Assembly (NCBI RefSeq): GCF_017939625.1
Contig: NZ_JAGKTC010000003.1
Span: 558,001 to 622,000 of the forward strand
Source: Pseudoxanthomonas helianthi
GTDB lineage: Bacteria > Pseudomonadota > Gammaproteobacteria > Xanthomonadales > Xanthomonadaceae
Direction of reading: 5' to 3'
DNA: 64,000 nucleotides
The notes beneath the pieces are model-generated. The model did not search any database, was not told the DNA's origin, and saw only the letters and a program-made list of their open reading frames with translations. Positions 42,545 through 51,594 of this stretch are shown one piece after another. The position numbers were made by a program, and so were the translations under genes. How positions within the stretch are numbered: position 1 is the first letter of the stretch; each line of letters opens with the position of its first letter.

Positions 42545-43281
42545 TGCGCATCGCCGCGCTGTCGGACATCCACGGCAACCTCCCCGCGCTGGAGGCGGTG
42601 CTGGCGGATGCCCGCCGACGCGGCTGCGAGCGCATCGTCAATCTCGGCGACATCCTGTCCGGCCCGCTGTGGCCGGCGGAGACCGCCGACCGGCTGATGC
42701 CGCTCGGCCTGCCGACGATCCGCGGCAACCACGAACGGCAATTGCTGGAACAGCCGCCCGAGCGGATGGGCGCGTCCGATCGCCATGCGCACGCCTGCCT
42801 CGACGCCGGCCAGCGCGCCTGGCTCGAAGCATTGCCGGCGACGCTGTGGCTGGACGACGAGGTGTTCCTTTGCCACGGCACGCCCGGCGACGACCTCGAA
42901 TATTTCCTCGAGGACGTGGACGAATCCGGCACCCGCATCGCCCCGGTCGAGCGCGTCCGCCGACGCCTTGGCGACATCCGCGCGCGGGTGGTCCTGTGCG
43001 GTCACACCCACACCCAGCGGATGCTGCGGCTCGACGATGGCCGGCTGGTCGTCAACCCCGGCAGCGTCGGCCTGCAGGCGTTCGAATGGGATCGGCCGTT
43101 CCCGCACACGATGCAGATGCATACGCCGCACGCGCGCTACGCGGTGCTGGAAAGATCGGCCGGCGACTGGTCGGTCGACCTGGTTTCGCTCGCCTACGAC
43201 TGGGAACTCGCGGCACGGCAGGCCGAGCGGAACGGGCGTGCCGAATGGGCGCATGCGCTACGCACCGGGCGCATGGCCTGA
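42544..43281 (+). CDS. Calcineurin-like metallophosphoesterase (YfcE/MJ0936 type)
   Basis: A 245-residue metal-dependent phosphoesterase. Motifs: ALSDIHGNLPALEAVL (Asp-x-His), VNLGDILSGP, TIRGNHERQLLE, VFLCHGTPGDDLEY, and VVLCGHTHTQRML with VVNPGSVGLQAF. The five metal-binding blocks are complete. The substrate is unknown; the family includes 2',3'-cyclic nucleotide and phosphodiester hydrolases. The ATG overlaps the ALDH stop (TGATG), implying coupled translation. Confidence 0.88.
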   Translation: MRIAALSDIHGNLPALEAVLADARRRGCERIVNLGDILSGPLWPAETADRLMPLGLPTIRGNHERQLLEQPPERMGASDRHAHACLDAGQRAWLEALPATLWLDDEVFLCHGTPGDDLEYFLEDVDESGTRIAPVERVRRRLGDIRARVVLCGHTHTQRMLRLDDGRLVVNPGSVGLQAFEWDRPFPHTMQMHTPHARYAVLERSAGDWSVDLVSLAYDWELAARQAERNGRAEWAHALRTGRMA

Positions 43282-43366
43282 GCGCACCTCACCTTCGGCA
43301 CGTGTATCTGGGATAATTCGTACGCGCTTCGCGCCATCGCCTCCCCCCCTGCCGCAGGAACCTCCG

Positions 43367-43648
43367 ATGAATGCAGTCCGCCAGACCAGTTCCCTCGCCA
43401 TCGTCAGCCTCGTTTCCGGCATCCTCGGCTGGACCCTGCTTCCGTTCATCGGCACCCTGGTGGCGATCATCACCGGGCACATGGCGCGCAAGGAAATCCG
43501 CAACAGCGGCGGCCGCCTCGACGGCGACGGCCTCGCCGTCGGTGGCCTGGTCCTGGGCTGGGTATCGGCCGCATTGTGGGTGATCGGCATCGTGGTGTTC
43601 GTGCTGTTCTTCGGCGGCCTGGCCTGGCTGGGCTTCATGAACCGCTGA
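43367..43648 (+). CDS. DUF4190-type small membrane protein
   Basis: A 93-residue protein with two hydrophobic stretches: residues 8-36 ([20 protein letters not shown], then a [10 protein letters not shown] turn) and residues about 59-88 ([20 protein letters not shown]). The [21 protein letters not shown] loop between them is typical of DUF4190 proteins. Function unknown. AGGAA lies 6 bases before the ATG at 43367, a good ribosome-binding site. It is one base away from the GTG start of pyrD, suggesting cotranscription. Confidence 0.85.
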   Translation: MNAVRQTSSLAIVSLVSGILGWTLLPFIGTLVAIITGHMARKEIRNSGGRLDGDGLAVGGLVLGWVSAALWVIGIVVFVLFFGGLAWLGFMNR

Positions 43649-43649
43649 C

Positions 43650-44705
43650 GTGTACGGACTTGCCCGCCCTTTCCTGTTCGGCCTCGATCCGGAAAAAGCG
43701 CATGCGCTGACCCTGCGTTCGATCGAACTGGCCTACCGCAGCGGCACCTCGCCGCTGCTGTCGCGCCGGCCCGAACCGATGCCGACGCGCGTATTCGGAC
43801 TGGAATTCCCCAACCCGGTCGGCCTGGCCGCCGGCATGGACAAGAACGGCGCGCACGTCGATGCGCTGCTCGCGCTGGGCTTCGGCTTCGTCGAGATCGG
43901 CACGATCACCCCGCGCCCGCAGCCGGGCAACCCGAAGCCGCGCATGTTCCGCCTGCCGGAACACGATGCGGTGATCAACCGCCTCGGCTTCAACAACGAA
44001 GGCGTCGACGCGCTGGTGCGCAACGTCGAACGCGCGCGCCGCCGCAACGGCCTGCTCGGCATCAACATCGGCAAGAACAAGGACACGCCGAACGAACGCG
44101 CGGCCGACGACTACCTGTTCTGCCTGGAACGCGTGTACCCGCTGGCCGACTACGTCACCGTCAACATCTCCTCGCCCAACACCGCCGGCCTGCGCGAACT
44201 GCAGGAAGAACAGGCCTTGCGCCAACTCATCGACCGCCTGCGCGAAGCGCAGGAAACCCTGGGCGCGCGCCACGGCAAGCGCGTGCCGATGCTGGTCAAG
44301 CTGGCACCGGACCTGTCCGACAACGACATCGATGCCGCCGCCCGCGTGCTCGGCGACCTCGGCGTAGACGGCGTGGTCGCGACCAACACCACCATCGGCC
44401 GCGACACCATCGCCGGCCATCCGCATGCGGCCGAAGCCGGCGGCCTGTCGGGCGCGCCGCTGATGGCCCAGTCCACGCGCGTGCTGCGCCTGCTGCGCGC
44501 GCGCCTGCCGCATTCCATCCCGCTGGTCGGCGTCGGCGGCATCCTGTCCGGCGCCGATGCGGTGGCGAAGATGTCCGCAGGCGCTTCCCTGGTGCAGATG
44601 TACACCGGGCTGGTCTACCGCGGGCCCGAACTGATCCGCGAATGCGTCGAAGCCATCCGCCGACGCCGCGAACACCGCAGTGGCGGGCCGGTGGCGCCGG
44701 AATGA
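43650..44705 (+). CDS. pyrD: Dihydroorotate dehydrogenase (quinone), class 2
   Basis: A 351-residue flavoprotein oxidising dihydroorotate to orotate with ubiquinone at the inner membrane. Class 2 is shown by the N-terminal membrane-associating helices ([20 protein letters not shown]). FMN and substrate motifs are [58 protein letters not shown] (catalytic Ser in NISSPN), [10 protein letters not shown] and [11 protein letters not shown]. It starts with GTG at 43650; the stop overlaps the murB ATG (ATGA). Confidence 0.96.
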   Translation: MYGLARPFLFGLDPEKAHALTLRSIELAYRSGTSPLLSRRPEPMPTRVFGLEFPNPVGLAAGMDKNGAHVDALLALGFGFVEIGTITPRPQPGNPKPRMFRLPEHDAVINRLGFNNEGVDALVRNVERARRRNGLLGINIGKNKDTPNERAADDYLFCLERVYPLADYVTVNISSPNTAGLRELQEEQALRQLIDRLREAQETLGARHGKRVPMLVKLAPDLSDNDIDAAARVLGDLGVDGVVATNTTIGRDTIAGHPHAAEAGGLSGAPLMAQSTRVLRLLRARLPHSIPLVGVGGILSGADAVAKMSAGASLVQMYTGLVYRGPELIRECVEAIRRRREHRSGGPVAPE

Positions 44706-45754
44706 CCCGCATGCCGGGCGACGCCTTCCGCATCGCCGAAAACGCACCGCTGCGCTCGCGCAACACCTTCGGGGTCGAGGCGAACGCGCCGTGGCTGGTC
44801 GAAATCGCCGAGGCGCGCGCATTGCCGCAGGTCTTCGCCCTGCCGCAACTGCAGGCCGCGCCGCCGTTGCTGCTCGGCGGCGGCAGCAACCTGCTGTTCG
44901 CCGGCGACGCGCCGGGCGCAGTGCTGTCGTTGCAGGCCGACGGAGTGCGCATCATCGAAGACGATGGCACTACCGCGATCGTCCATGCCGAGGCCGGCAA
45001 GACCTGGCACGACTTCGTCCTGTGGTCGCTCGGGCAAGGCCTGTGCGGGCTGGAGAACCTGGCCCTGATCCCGGGCACGGTCGGCGCCGCGCCGATCCAG
45101 AACATCGGCGCCTACGGCACCGAAGTCGGCGAATTCGTCCGCCGCGTGCATGCCTGGGACCGTGCCGAAGGCGCGTTCGTCGCGCTCGATGCCGCCGCGT
45201 GCGCCTTCGGTTATCGCGACAGCGTGTTCAAGCAGGAACCGGATCGCCGTTTCGTCGTCGCGGTGGAATTCGCCCTGCCCCGCCAACGCGCGCCGAAGAT
45301 CGAATACGCCGGCCTGCCGGAAGAACTGGCGGCCATGGGCGTGGTCGCGCCGACCCCGCGCGACGTGGCCGAGGCGGTGATCCGCGTGCGCACGCGCAAG
45401 CTGCCCGACCCCGCGCTGCTGGGCAACGCCGGCAGCTTCTTCAAGAACCCGATCATTCCCGCGGCGCAAGCCGAAGCCCTGCTGGCCACGCACGCCGGGA
45501 TGCCGGTGTTCCGCGGCGACAGCGTGGCCACGCGCAAGCTGTCGGCGGGGTGGCTGATCGATCAGTGCGGCTGGAAAGGCTTCCGCGATGGCGATGCCGG
45601 CGTGTCCGCGGCGCATGCGCTGGTGCTGGTCAACCATGGCCGCGCGACCGGCGCGCAGCTGCTGGCACTGGCGCGGCGCATCGCCGCGTCGGTGCAGGAA
45701 CGTTTCGGCGTGGCGATCGAACCGGAACCGAAACTGATCGGAGCGAGCTGGTAA
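44702..45754 (+). CDS. murB: UDP-N-acetylenolpyruvoylglucosamine reductase
   Basis: A 350-residue flavoenzyme reducing UDP-GlcNAc-enolpyruvate to UDP-MurNAc in peptidoglycan synthesis. FAD motifs include [26 protein letters not shown] and [20 protein letters not shown]. The active-site Ser lies in [12 protein letters not shown], and the C-terminal Glu region is [13 protein letters not shown]. The length and the C-terminal half fit type I MurB. The ATG at 44702 overlaps the pyrD stop by 4 bases. Confidence 0.96.
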   Translation: MTRMPGDAFRIAENAPLRSRNTFGVEANAPWLVEIAEARALPQVFALPQLQAAPPLLLGGGSNLLFAGDAPGAVLSLQADGVRIIEDDGTTAIVHAEAGKTWHDFVLWSLGQGLCGLENLALIPGTVGAAPIQNIGAYGTEVGEFVRRVHAWDRAEGAFVALDAAACAFGYRDSVFKQEPDRRFVVAVEFALPRQRAPKIEYAGLPEELAAMGVVAPTPRDVAEAVIRVRTRKLPDPALLGNAGSFFKNPIIPAAQAEALLATHAGMPVFRGDSVATRKLSAGWLIDQCGWKGFRDGDAGVSAAHALVLVNHGRATGAQLLALARRIAASVQERFGVAIEPEPKLIGASW

Positions 45755-45765
45755 CCCACCCCGAG

Positions 45766-46740
45766 ATGAGCGCCAGCCACCTGCAACCGCCGCCTCCGCC
45801 ACGCGCCGCCACGCCGGTGGCCGTGCGCGCCGCGCTGCTGATGCTGGCCAGCACCTTCGGCTTCGGCCTGATGGCGGTGTGCATCCGCCTGGCCTCGCAG
45901 ACCGAGCCGACCTGGGAAGTCGCGTTCTTCCGCAACGCCTTCGGCTTCGTCGCCCTGCTGCCGATGCTGGCCTGGCCGGTGCTGCGCGAGCCGCGGCCGC
46001 TGGCCCGCTTCGCCGAACGCGTGCGCACCACGCAATTGCCGCGCTATTTCGTCCGCTGCGGCATCGGCATCGTCAGCATGTTCTGCGGCTTCTGGGCCAT
46101 CGGCCACCTGCCGATGGCCCAGGCGATCTCGCTGGCCTATTCCTCGCCGATCTTCATCACCATCGCCGCTGCGCTGTGGCTGGGCGAACGCGTGCGCGTG
46201 CGCCGCTGGCTGGCGGTGGCCGCCGGTTTCATCGGCGTGCTGGTGATCGTGCGGCCGTGGTCGCACGCCTTTTCCACCGGCACCCTGGTCGCGATCCTTG
46301 CCGCGATGATGAATGCCCTGGTCGCGATCCAGATCAAGCAGCTGTCGCGCGTGGACAAGGCCGACACCATCGTGTTCTGGACCTACGTGCTGTGGGTGCC
46401 GATGTCGCTGATCCCGGCGTTGTTCGTCTGGCACCCGCCGCAGGGCATCGCCTGGCTGTGGCTGGTCCTGTCCGGCCTGCTCGGCACGGTCGGACAGTTG
46501 TTGTGGACCCGCGCATTGAAGCTGGGCGAAGTGTCGGCGCTGACCCCGATCAGCTTCGTGCAGTTGCCGGTGGTTACCCTGGCCGGCTGGCTGCTGTTCG
46601 CCGAGAAGATCGACGCATGGACCGTGGCCGGCGCCGCGATCATCCTGTCCGCGACGTTCTACATCGCCCGCCGCGAAGCCAGGCTGGCGCGCGCAGCTGC
46701 GTCGAAGGCACCCAGCGAGGCCGCCAAGCCGGCCGAATAG
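45766..46740 (+). CDS. EamA/DMT family permease
   Basis: A 324-residue inner-membrane protein with ten hydrophobic helices in two EamA repeats. The first repeat runs from ALLMLASTFGFGLMAVCIRL to about residue 155 (RRWLAVAAGFIGVLVIVRP); the second starts at TLVAILAAMMNALVAIQIKQL and ends ALTPISFVQLPVVTLAGWLLF and GAAIILSATFYIARRE. The PMAQAISLAYSSPIF segment is typical of the family. The substrate is unknown; members export amino acids and other metabolites. It lies 11 bases after murB on the same strand. Confidence 0.88.
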   Translation: MSASHLQPPPPPRAATPVAVRAALLMLASTFGFGLMAVCIRLASQTEPTWEVAFFRNAFGFVALLPMLAWPVLREPRPLARFAERVRTTQLPRYFVRCGIGIVSMFCGFWAIGHLPMAQAISLAYSSPIFITIAAALWLGERVRVRRWLAVAAGFIGVLVIVRPWSHAFSTGTLVAILAAMMNALVAIQIKQLSRVDKADTIVFWTYVLWVPMSLIPALFVWHPPQGIAWLWLVLSGLLGTVGQLLWTRALKLGEVSALTPISFVQLPVVTLAGWLLFAEKIDAWTVAGAAIILSATFYIARREARLARAAASKAPSEAAKPAE

Positions 46741-46767
46741 GTGGGCATGAGAAATCCGGTGCGGTTT

Positions 46768-46977
46768 CCTTCTCCCCGCGTGCGGGGAGAAGGTGGCCGA
46801 CAGGCCGGATGAGGGGCAGTCCGGAGCCGATGCACTTTGCGTTTCGACAAGAATTCGAGCGCGAAAGCCCCGGCTTTCCCCGCACTCGATGCGACCCTGC
46901 TTCGGAACCCACGCTGACTCCGGGTCGCCCCTCACCCGCCTTCGGCACCCTCTCCCCGCATGCGGGGAGAGGGAGTC
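46768..46977. repeat. Paired inverted REP-like element in a gene-free gap
   Basis: The 46741-47094 gap has no gene. It holds CCTTCTCCCCGCGTGCGGGG and AGAAGGTGG with a CCGGATGAGGGG tail (46768-46818), and an inverted partner with CACCCGCCTTCGGCACCCTC and TCCCCGCATGCGGGGAGAGG (46931-46977). It is the family seen at 301-440. Between the arms I recognise nothing. Confidence 0.8.
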
Positions 46978-47094
46978 CGTTATCCGATGCCACACTGAAG
47001 TCCGGATACTCGAATGATCGGCCCGTGCATTCCGGCACGGGTGCGGGATGTCCCCCGATGCTATTGATGCGGCCTGTCCACGCGGATCCTGCCC

Positions 47095-47664
47095 ATGCGC
47101 CTCGCCCTGCCCCTGCTGCTCGCCACGTTCACCGTCCCCGCCTTCGCCCAGACCCCGGCGGCGGCCCCGGCCACGCAACCGGTCAACTTCAACGTCCCCG
47201 CCGCCGCGGAAAAGGACGTGGCCAGCATCGACGCGATCATCGCCGCGCTGTACGACGTGATCTCGGGCCCTGCCGGACAGGCGCGCGACTGGAACCGGCT
47301 GCGCTCGCTGTTCGTGCCGACCGGACGGATGATGCCGGTGGGCGTGCGGCCGGACGACAGCGTCGGCATGCGCCTGCTGCAGGTCAACGACTATGTCGCC
47401 AGCTCGGGCCCGCTGCTGCTCGAAAAAGGCTTCCACGAACGCGAGCTGGCGCGGCGCACCGAACGCTTCGGCCACATCGCCCACGTGTTCAGCACCTACG
47501 AAGGCAAGCTGGATGCGGACGGCCACGTCATGCGCGGCATCAACAGCCTGCAGCTGATGCACGACAACAAGCGCTGGTGGATCGTGTCGCTGATGTGGGA
47601 AGCCGAGAACCCGAAGCTCAGCCTGCCCGCGGAATACCTGCCCGCCAAGGCCGCAGGCGGCTGA
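47095..47664 (+). CDS. Exported hypothetical protein, SnoaL/NTF2-like
   Basis: A 189-residue protein with a clear signal peptide (MRLALPLLLATFTVPAFAQT; cleavage near residue 19). The mature part looks like an NTF2/SnoaL cone: IDAIIAALYDVISGPAGQ, RDWNRLRSLFVPTGRMMPVG, and a terminal strand pair NSLQLMHDNKRWWIVSLMWE, as in DUF4440-like folds. No catalytic function can be assigned. The 3' end overlaps the convergent PAP2 gene by 47 bases. Confidence 0.8.
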   Translation: MRLALPLLLATFTVPAFAQTPAAAPATQPVNFNVPAAAEKDVASIDAIIAALYDVISGPAGQARDWNRLRSLFVPTGRMMPVGVRPDDSVGMRLLQVNDYVASSGPLLLEKGFHERELARRTERFGHIAHVFSTYEGKLDADGHVMRGINSLQLMHDNKRWWIVSLMWEAENPKLSLPAEYLPAKAAGG

Positions 47665-48361
47665 ACACCAGCGCGTACGCGGCCACCGTCCAGGCCAGCG
47701 CCGCGGCCCAGCCGGCGAGGATGTCCGACGGGTAATGCACGCCGAGGTACACCCGCGACAGGCCGACCATCGCCACGAACGCCAACGCCGGCACCGCGAC
47801 CCACACGCGCCAGCGCGTATGCCAGGCCAGCAGCACCAGCACCGCGGCCACGGTCATCGAACCCATCGCGTGGCCGCTGGGAAAGCTGTAGGTGGATTCG
47901 GGCGCGATCGATTCCCACAACGACGGCCGCGCGCGGGCGAAGATCTGCTTGGTCGTGAGATTCAACAGCGCCGACCCGACGATGGCGAGGCCGGCGAACA
48001 GTCCTTCGCGCAGCCTGCGCCGTAGCGCCAGCGCCAGGACCAGCACGACGTCGAACGGCACCACGCCATAGTGGTAGCCCAGTTGCGAGAACAGCAGGAA
48101 CACGCGGTCGAAACCATCATGCGCCAGTTCGTGGGCGAAGCGCAGGATCGGCTCGTCGAACGGGAACGCCTCGGCTTCGTGGACTTCGTCGGCCAGCTCG
48201 CCGAACGCCCACAACGGCAACAGCAGGCCGACGAACACCAGCAGCAGCCGACGCCAGCGACGGCGCAGGAAAGCGATGCCGAAACGCGCCTCCTCGCGGA
48301 CCGCCTGCGCGGCGGATGCGGGGTCAGACGGAAGCCGCGCTTCCGTACTTTCGTTCGACAT
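47618..48361 (-). CDS. PAP2-type membrane phosphatase
   Basis: A 247-residue inner-membrane phosphatase with about six helices. The three PAP2 motifs are visible: [20 protein letters not shown] and [12 protein letters not shown]. Likely substrates are lipid phosphates such as undecaprenyl diphosphate or phosphatidylglycerophosphate, as in family relatives; the exact one is unknown. The start at 48361 (or 48367) lies inside the ispG 3' end, overlapping it by about 38 bases, and the 3' end overlaps the convergent exported protein. No ribosome-binding site is apparent, so translation may depend on ispG. Confidence 0.88.
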   Translation of the reverse strand: MSNESTEARLPSDPASAAQAVREEARFGIAFLRRRWRRLLLVFVGLLLPLWAFGELADEVHEAEAFPFDEPILRFAHELAHDGFDRVFLLFSQLGYHYGVVPFDVVLVLALALRRRLREGLFAGLAIVGSALLNLTTKQIFARARPSLWESIAPESTYSFPSGHAMGSMTVAAVLVLLAWHTRWRVWVAVPALAFVAMVGLSRVYLGVHYPSDILAGWAAALAWTVAAYALVFSRLRPWRAGIPRAG

Positions 48362-49592
48362 AGGCATCGATCAGGGCGACGAACTCGTGGGCGATGTTCT
48401 CGCCGCGCAGGGTCACCGTCTTTTCGCCATCGACGAACACCGGCGCCGCCGGCGCTTCGCCGGTGCCCGGCAGCGAGATGCCGATGTTGGCATGGCGCGA
48501 CTCGCCCGGTCCGTTGACCACGCAACCCATCACCGCGAGGGTCATGTTCTCCGCGCCGGGATGGGTGTATTTCCATTCCGGCATCTTGCCGCGCACGTGT
48601 TCCTGCACCACCTTCGCCAGCTCCTGGAAGAACTCCGACGTGGTGCGCCCGCAGCCGGGACAGGCGGTGACCATCGGCGTGAACGCACGCAGGCCGGTGG
48701 TCTGCAGCAGTTCCTGGGCGACGATCACTTCCTGGGTGCGCGACGCGCCCGGTTCCGGGGTCAGCGAGATGCGGATGGTGTCGCCGATGCCTTCCTGCAG
48801 CAGCACCGCCAGCGCGGCACTGGAGGCGACGATGCCCTTGCTGCCGATGCCGGCCTCGGTCAGGCCCAGATGCAGGGCGAATTCGCTGCGTTGCGCCAGT
48901 TCGCGGTACACGGCGATCAGTTCCTGCACGCCGCTGACCTTGGCCGACAGCACGATGCGTTCGCGCGGCAGGCCCAGCTCCACCGCGCGGTGCGCCGAAT
49001 CCAGCGCCGAACGGATCAACGCTTCGCGCAGCACCGCGGCGGCATCCCACGGGGTTTCGCGCGCGTGGTTCTCGTCCATCAGCTGCGCGGCCAGCGCCTG
49101 GTCCAGCGAACCCCAGTTGGCGCCGATGCGCACCGGCTTGCCGTAGCGGATCGCGAATTCGATCAACTGGGCGAACTGGGTGTCCTTCTTCTTGCCGAAA
49201 CCGACGTTGCCGGGGTTGATCCGGTATTTGGCCAGCGCCTCGGCGCAGGCCGGCTCGTTCGCCAGCAACTGGTGGCCGTTGTAGTGGAAGTCGCCGATCA
49301 GCGGGACCGCCACGCCCATCATGTCCAGCTTCTCGCGGATCCGTGGGATGGCCGCCGCCGATTCGGGGTTGTTGACGGTCAGCCGCACCAGTTCCGAGCC
49401 GGCGCGCCACAGATCCGCCACCTGCTTGACGCTGGCGGCCACGTCGGCGGTGTCGGTGTTGGTCATCGATTGCACCACCACCGGATGGCCGCCGCCGACC
49501 ACGACCCCGCCGATATCCACGCCATGGGTAATGCGGCGCGGCGCGGGACCGGCTTCGGTGGGCATTCGGCATGGGGCAACGGTGTCGTTCAT
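48324..49592 (-). CDS. ispG: 4-hydroxy-3-methylbut-2-enyl diphosphate synthase (flavodoxin/ferredoxin)
   Basis: A 422-residue [4Fe-4S] enzyme of the non-mevalonate isoprenoid pathway, converting MEcPP to HMBPP. N-terminal TIM-barrel segments: [35 protein letters not shown], and [17 protein letters not shown]. Cluster ligands lie in [15 protein letters not shown] and a later Cys in [11 protein letters not shown], whose Glu is catalytic. The length is that of the proteobacterial form with an extra loop. TAAAAT lies only 7 bases before the ATG, so the message may be leaderless. PAP2 overlaps its 3' end. Confidence 0.96.
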   Translation of the reverse strand: MNDTVAPCRMPTEAGPAPRRITHGVDIGGVVVGGGHPVVVQSMTNTDTADVAASVKQVADLWRAGSELVRLTVNNPESAAAIPRIREKLDMMGVAVPLIGDFHYNGHQLLANEPACAEALAKYRINPGNVGFGKKKDTQFAQLIEFAIRYGKPVRIGANWGSLDQALAAQLMDENHARETPWDAAAVLREALIRSALDSAHRAVELGLPRERIVLSAKVSGVQELIAVYRELAQRSEFALHLGLTEAGIGSKGIVASSAALAVLLQEGIGDTIRISLTPEPGASRTQEVIVAQELLQTTGLRAFTPMVTACPGCGRTTSEFFQELAKVVQEHVRGKMPEWKYTHPGAENMTLAVMGCVVNGPGESRHANIGISLPGTGEAPAAPVFVDGEKTVTLRGENIAHEFVALIDAYVERKYGSAASV

Positions 49593-49598
49593 TCGTCC

Positions 49599-49604
49599 AT
49601 TTTA
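49599..49604 (-). promoter_or_regulatory. Candidate -10 box abutting ispG
   Basis: TAAAAT on the minus strand ends 6 bases before the ispG ATG, so transcription would begin at or next to the A of ATG. The -35 is weak. No ribosome-binding site is visible. Confidence 0.4.
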
Positions 49605-49728
49605 ACTGTCCCGCCGCAGGCCTGCCCTGCCCGGCGGGATCCGATGGACGGACATCGCCCCCGCCGGTCAACCATCGGCCCGTTCGCGCGATATCCGTCC
49701 ATCCCCCGAAGACCCCCCCGAGAACCGC

Positions 49729-50022
49729 ATGCCCACGTCCGTTTCCGACATCCGCACCGCCGACGCCAGCCGCCTGATCAAGCGCCTGTGCACCCATTGG
49801 GCGCACAAGTTCGAGGTCCGCTTCGACGACAGTTACGGCCTGGTGCCGTTCGACGCCACCACCCTGGCCCTGCTGGAGGCCGACGAGGACGGCCTGCACG
49901 TGCACGTCGAGGCCGAAGACGGCGAGCGCCTGGCGCGCATGCAGGACGTGGTGGCCGAACACCTGCAGCGGATGAACCGGGGCGAACCGCTGGCCATCGC
50001 CTGGTACGCGTCCCGCGCATGA
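49729..50022 (+). CDS. DUF2218 family protein
   Basis: A 97-residue soluble protein resembling DUF2218: HWAHKFEVRFDDSYGLVPF followed by LHVHVEAEDGERLARMQDVV and LHVHV-type strands, ending LAIAWYASRA. Function unknown. In other bacteria the family often neighbours metal-uptake genes, but nothing here supports that. The ATG at 49729 follows GAGAACCGC, a weak ribosome-binding site. xseA begins 31 bases downstream, so cotranscription is possible. Confidence 0.85.
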   Translation: MPTSVSDIRTADASRLIKRLCTHWAHKFEVRFDDSYGLVPFDATTLALLEADEDGLHVHVEAEDGERLARMQDVVAEHLQRMNRGEPLAIAWYASRA

Positions 50023-50053
50023 CTTGCGCCGCCATCGACGCTAACCTGCGCCG

Positions 50054-51382
50054 ATGAATGCGACCGCCCGCGATGTCCTGACGCCTTCGCAGCTGAATGC
50101 GCTCGCCCGTAACCTGCTCGAGGACACGTTCCCGCTGGTCTGGGTCGAAGGCGAACTGGGCAATGTCACCCGTCCGGCATCCGGGCACCTGTACTTCACC
50201 CTGAAGGACGCGCGGGCGCAGGTGCGCTGCGCGATGTTCAAGCCGAAGAGCACCTGGCTGAAGTTCCAGCCGCGCGAAGGCCTGCGGGTGCTCGCGCGCG
50301 GAAGGCTGACCCTGTACGAAGCGCGCGGCGACTATCAGTTGATCCTGGACACGCTGGAGGAAGCCGGCGAAGGCGCGTTGCGCCGCGCGTTCGAGGAACT
50401 GAAGAACAAGCTGGCCGCCGAAGGCCTGTTCGCCGCCGAACGCAAGCGCCCCCTGCCCGCGCACCTGCAACGCCTGGCGGTGATCACCTCGCCGACCGGC
50501 GCCGCGGTGCGCGACGTGCTCAGCGTGCTGGGCCGGCGCTTCCCCTTGCTCGAGGTCGACGTGCTGCCCAGCCTGGTGCAGGGCGAAGGCGCGGCGGCGC
50601 AGATCGCCTCGTTGCTGCGCCGTGCCGGCGCCAGCGGGCGCTACGACGCGGTGTTGCTGGCCCGCGGCGGCGGTTCGCTGGAAGACCTGTGGGCATTCAA
50701 CGACGAAGCGCTGGCCCGCGCCATCGCGGCCTCGCCGGTGCCGGTGGTGTCGGCGGTCGGCCACGAGACCGACTTCAGCCTCGCCGATTTCGCCGCCGAC
50801 CTGCGTGCGCCGACGCCGTCGGCAGCGGCGGAATTGCTGGTGCCCGACCGGCGCGACCTGCTGGCACGGCTGCAAAACCTGCAGCGCCGTCTGTCGATGC
50901 TGCAGGCGCATCGGCTGCGCAACGCGATGCAACGCGTCGATCGGGCTTCGCTGCGTTTGCAGGCCCTGCGCCCACAGGCGCGATTGCAGGCGTTGTGCCA
51001 GCGCCAGCAGCAGGCGCAGCGGCGACTGCAGGCCGCCTGGCGCGAGCAGTTGGAACGTCGCCACGCCCGGCTGCGCCATGCCGCGGCGGTACTGCGCGCG
51101 ACCCAGCCGCAACGCCGGCTCGCCGTACTGCGCGAACGCCTGTTCGCGCTCGGTCCGCGTCCGCAGGCCGCGGTCGTTCGCCAGATGCAGCGCGAGGCGC
51201 TGAAGCTGCGCGGCCTGGCGCGTTCGCTGGAAGCGGTCAGCCCGCTGGCGACGGTGGCCCGCGGCTATGCGGTGTTGAGCAAGCCGGATGGCGCCGTGGT
51301 CCGCTCCGTCGCGCAGGTCGAAGCCGGCGACCGGCTGCGCGCGCGCCTGGCCGATGGCGGCCTGGACCTCGAAGTGCGGTAG
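50054..51382 (+). CDS. xseA: Exodeoxyribonuclease VII large subunit
   Basis: A 442-residue nuclease subunit acting with XseB on single-stranded DNA ends. The N-terminal OB fold reads [20 protein letters not shown] and [17 protein letters not shown]; the catalytic part contains [37 protein letters not shown] and [20 protein letters not shown] with the conserved Asp and His residues. A long helical C-terminus ([20 protein letters not shown] onward) supports subunit assembly. xseB is not in the window. A palindromic repeat follows. Confidence 0.96.
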   Translation: MNATARDVLTPSQLNALARNLLEDTFPLVWVEGELGNVTRPASGHLYFTLKDARAQVRCAMFKPKSTWLKFQPREGLRVLARGRLTLYEARGDYQLILDTLEEAGEGALRRAFEELKNKLAAEGLFAAERKRPLPAHLQRLAVITSPTGAAVRDVLSVLGRRFPLLEVDVLPSLVQGEGAAAQIASLLRRAGASGRYDAVLLARGGGSLEDLWAFNDEALARAIAASPVPVVSAVGHETDFSLADFAADLRAPTPSAAAELLVPDRRDLLARLQNLQRRLSMLQAHRLRNAMQRVDRASLRLQALRPQARLQALCQRQQQAQRRLQAAWREQLERRHARLRHAAAVLRATQPQRRLAVLRERLFALGPRPQAAVVRQMQREALKLRGLARSLEAVSPLATVARGYAVLSKPDGAVVRSVAQVEAGDRLRARLADGGLDLEVR

Positions 51383-51418
51383 GAGCGCCTGCCCGCGACG
51401 AAGCGCGATGGTGCCGGG

Positions 51419-51493
51419 TGTGGGAGCGACGTAAGTCGCGATGCCTTTGGTCGGGATCGTCGCGACCCGTTCGCGACTTACGTCGCTCCCACA
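51419..51493. repeat. Palindromic repeat, GTGGGAGCGACGTAAGTCGCGA family
   Basis: TGTGGGAGCGACGTAAGTCG faces CGACTTACGTCGCTCCCACA, with an inner CGGGATCGTCGCGACCCG. Third copy of the family at 8194 and 21351. It lies in the 51383-51594 gap; I see no gene there. Confidence 0.85.
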
Positions 51494-51594
51494 CCGGATG
51501 CCTCGACGAAGTCGCAGGCAATGCCCGCTCCAGCGATTAACCCCACATCCGCGACCCGCGCGTTGAACCTCCCGTCCACCACGGGAGATCCGCC

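Noticed and set aside
42544-43281. Metallophosphoesterase as a cyanophycin-operon member
   Set aside because: A separate promoter candidate precedes the ALDH gene and there is no functional link beyond proximity.
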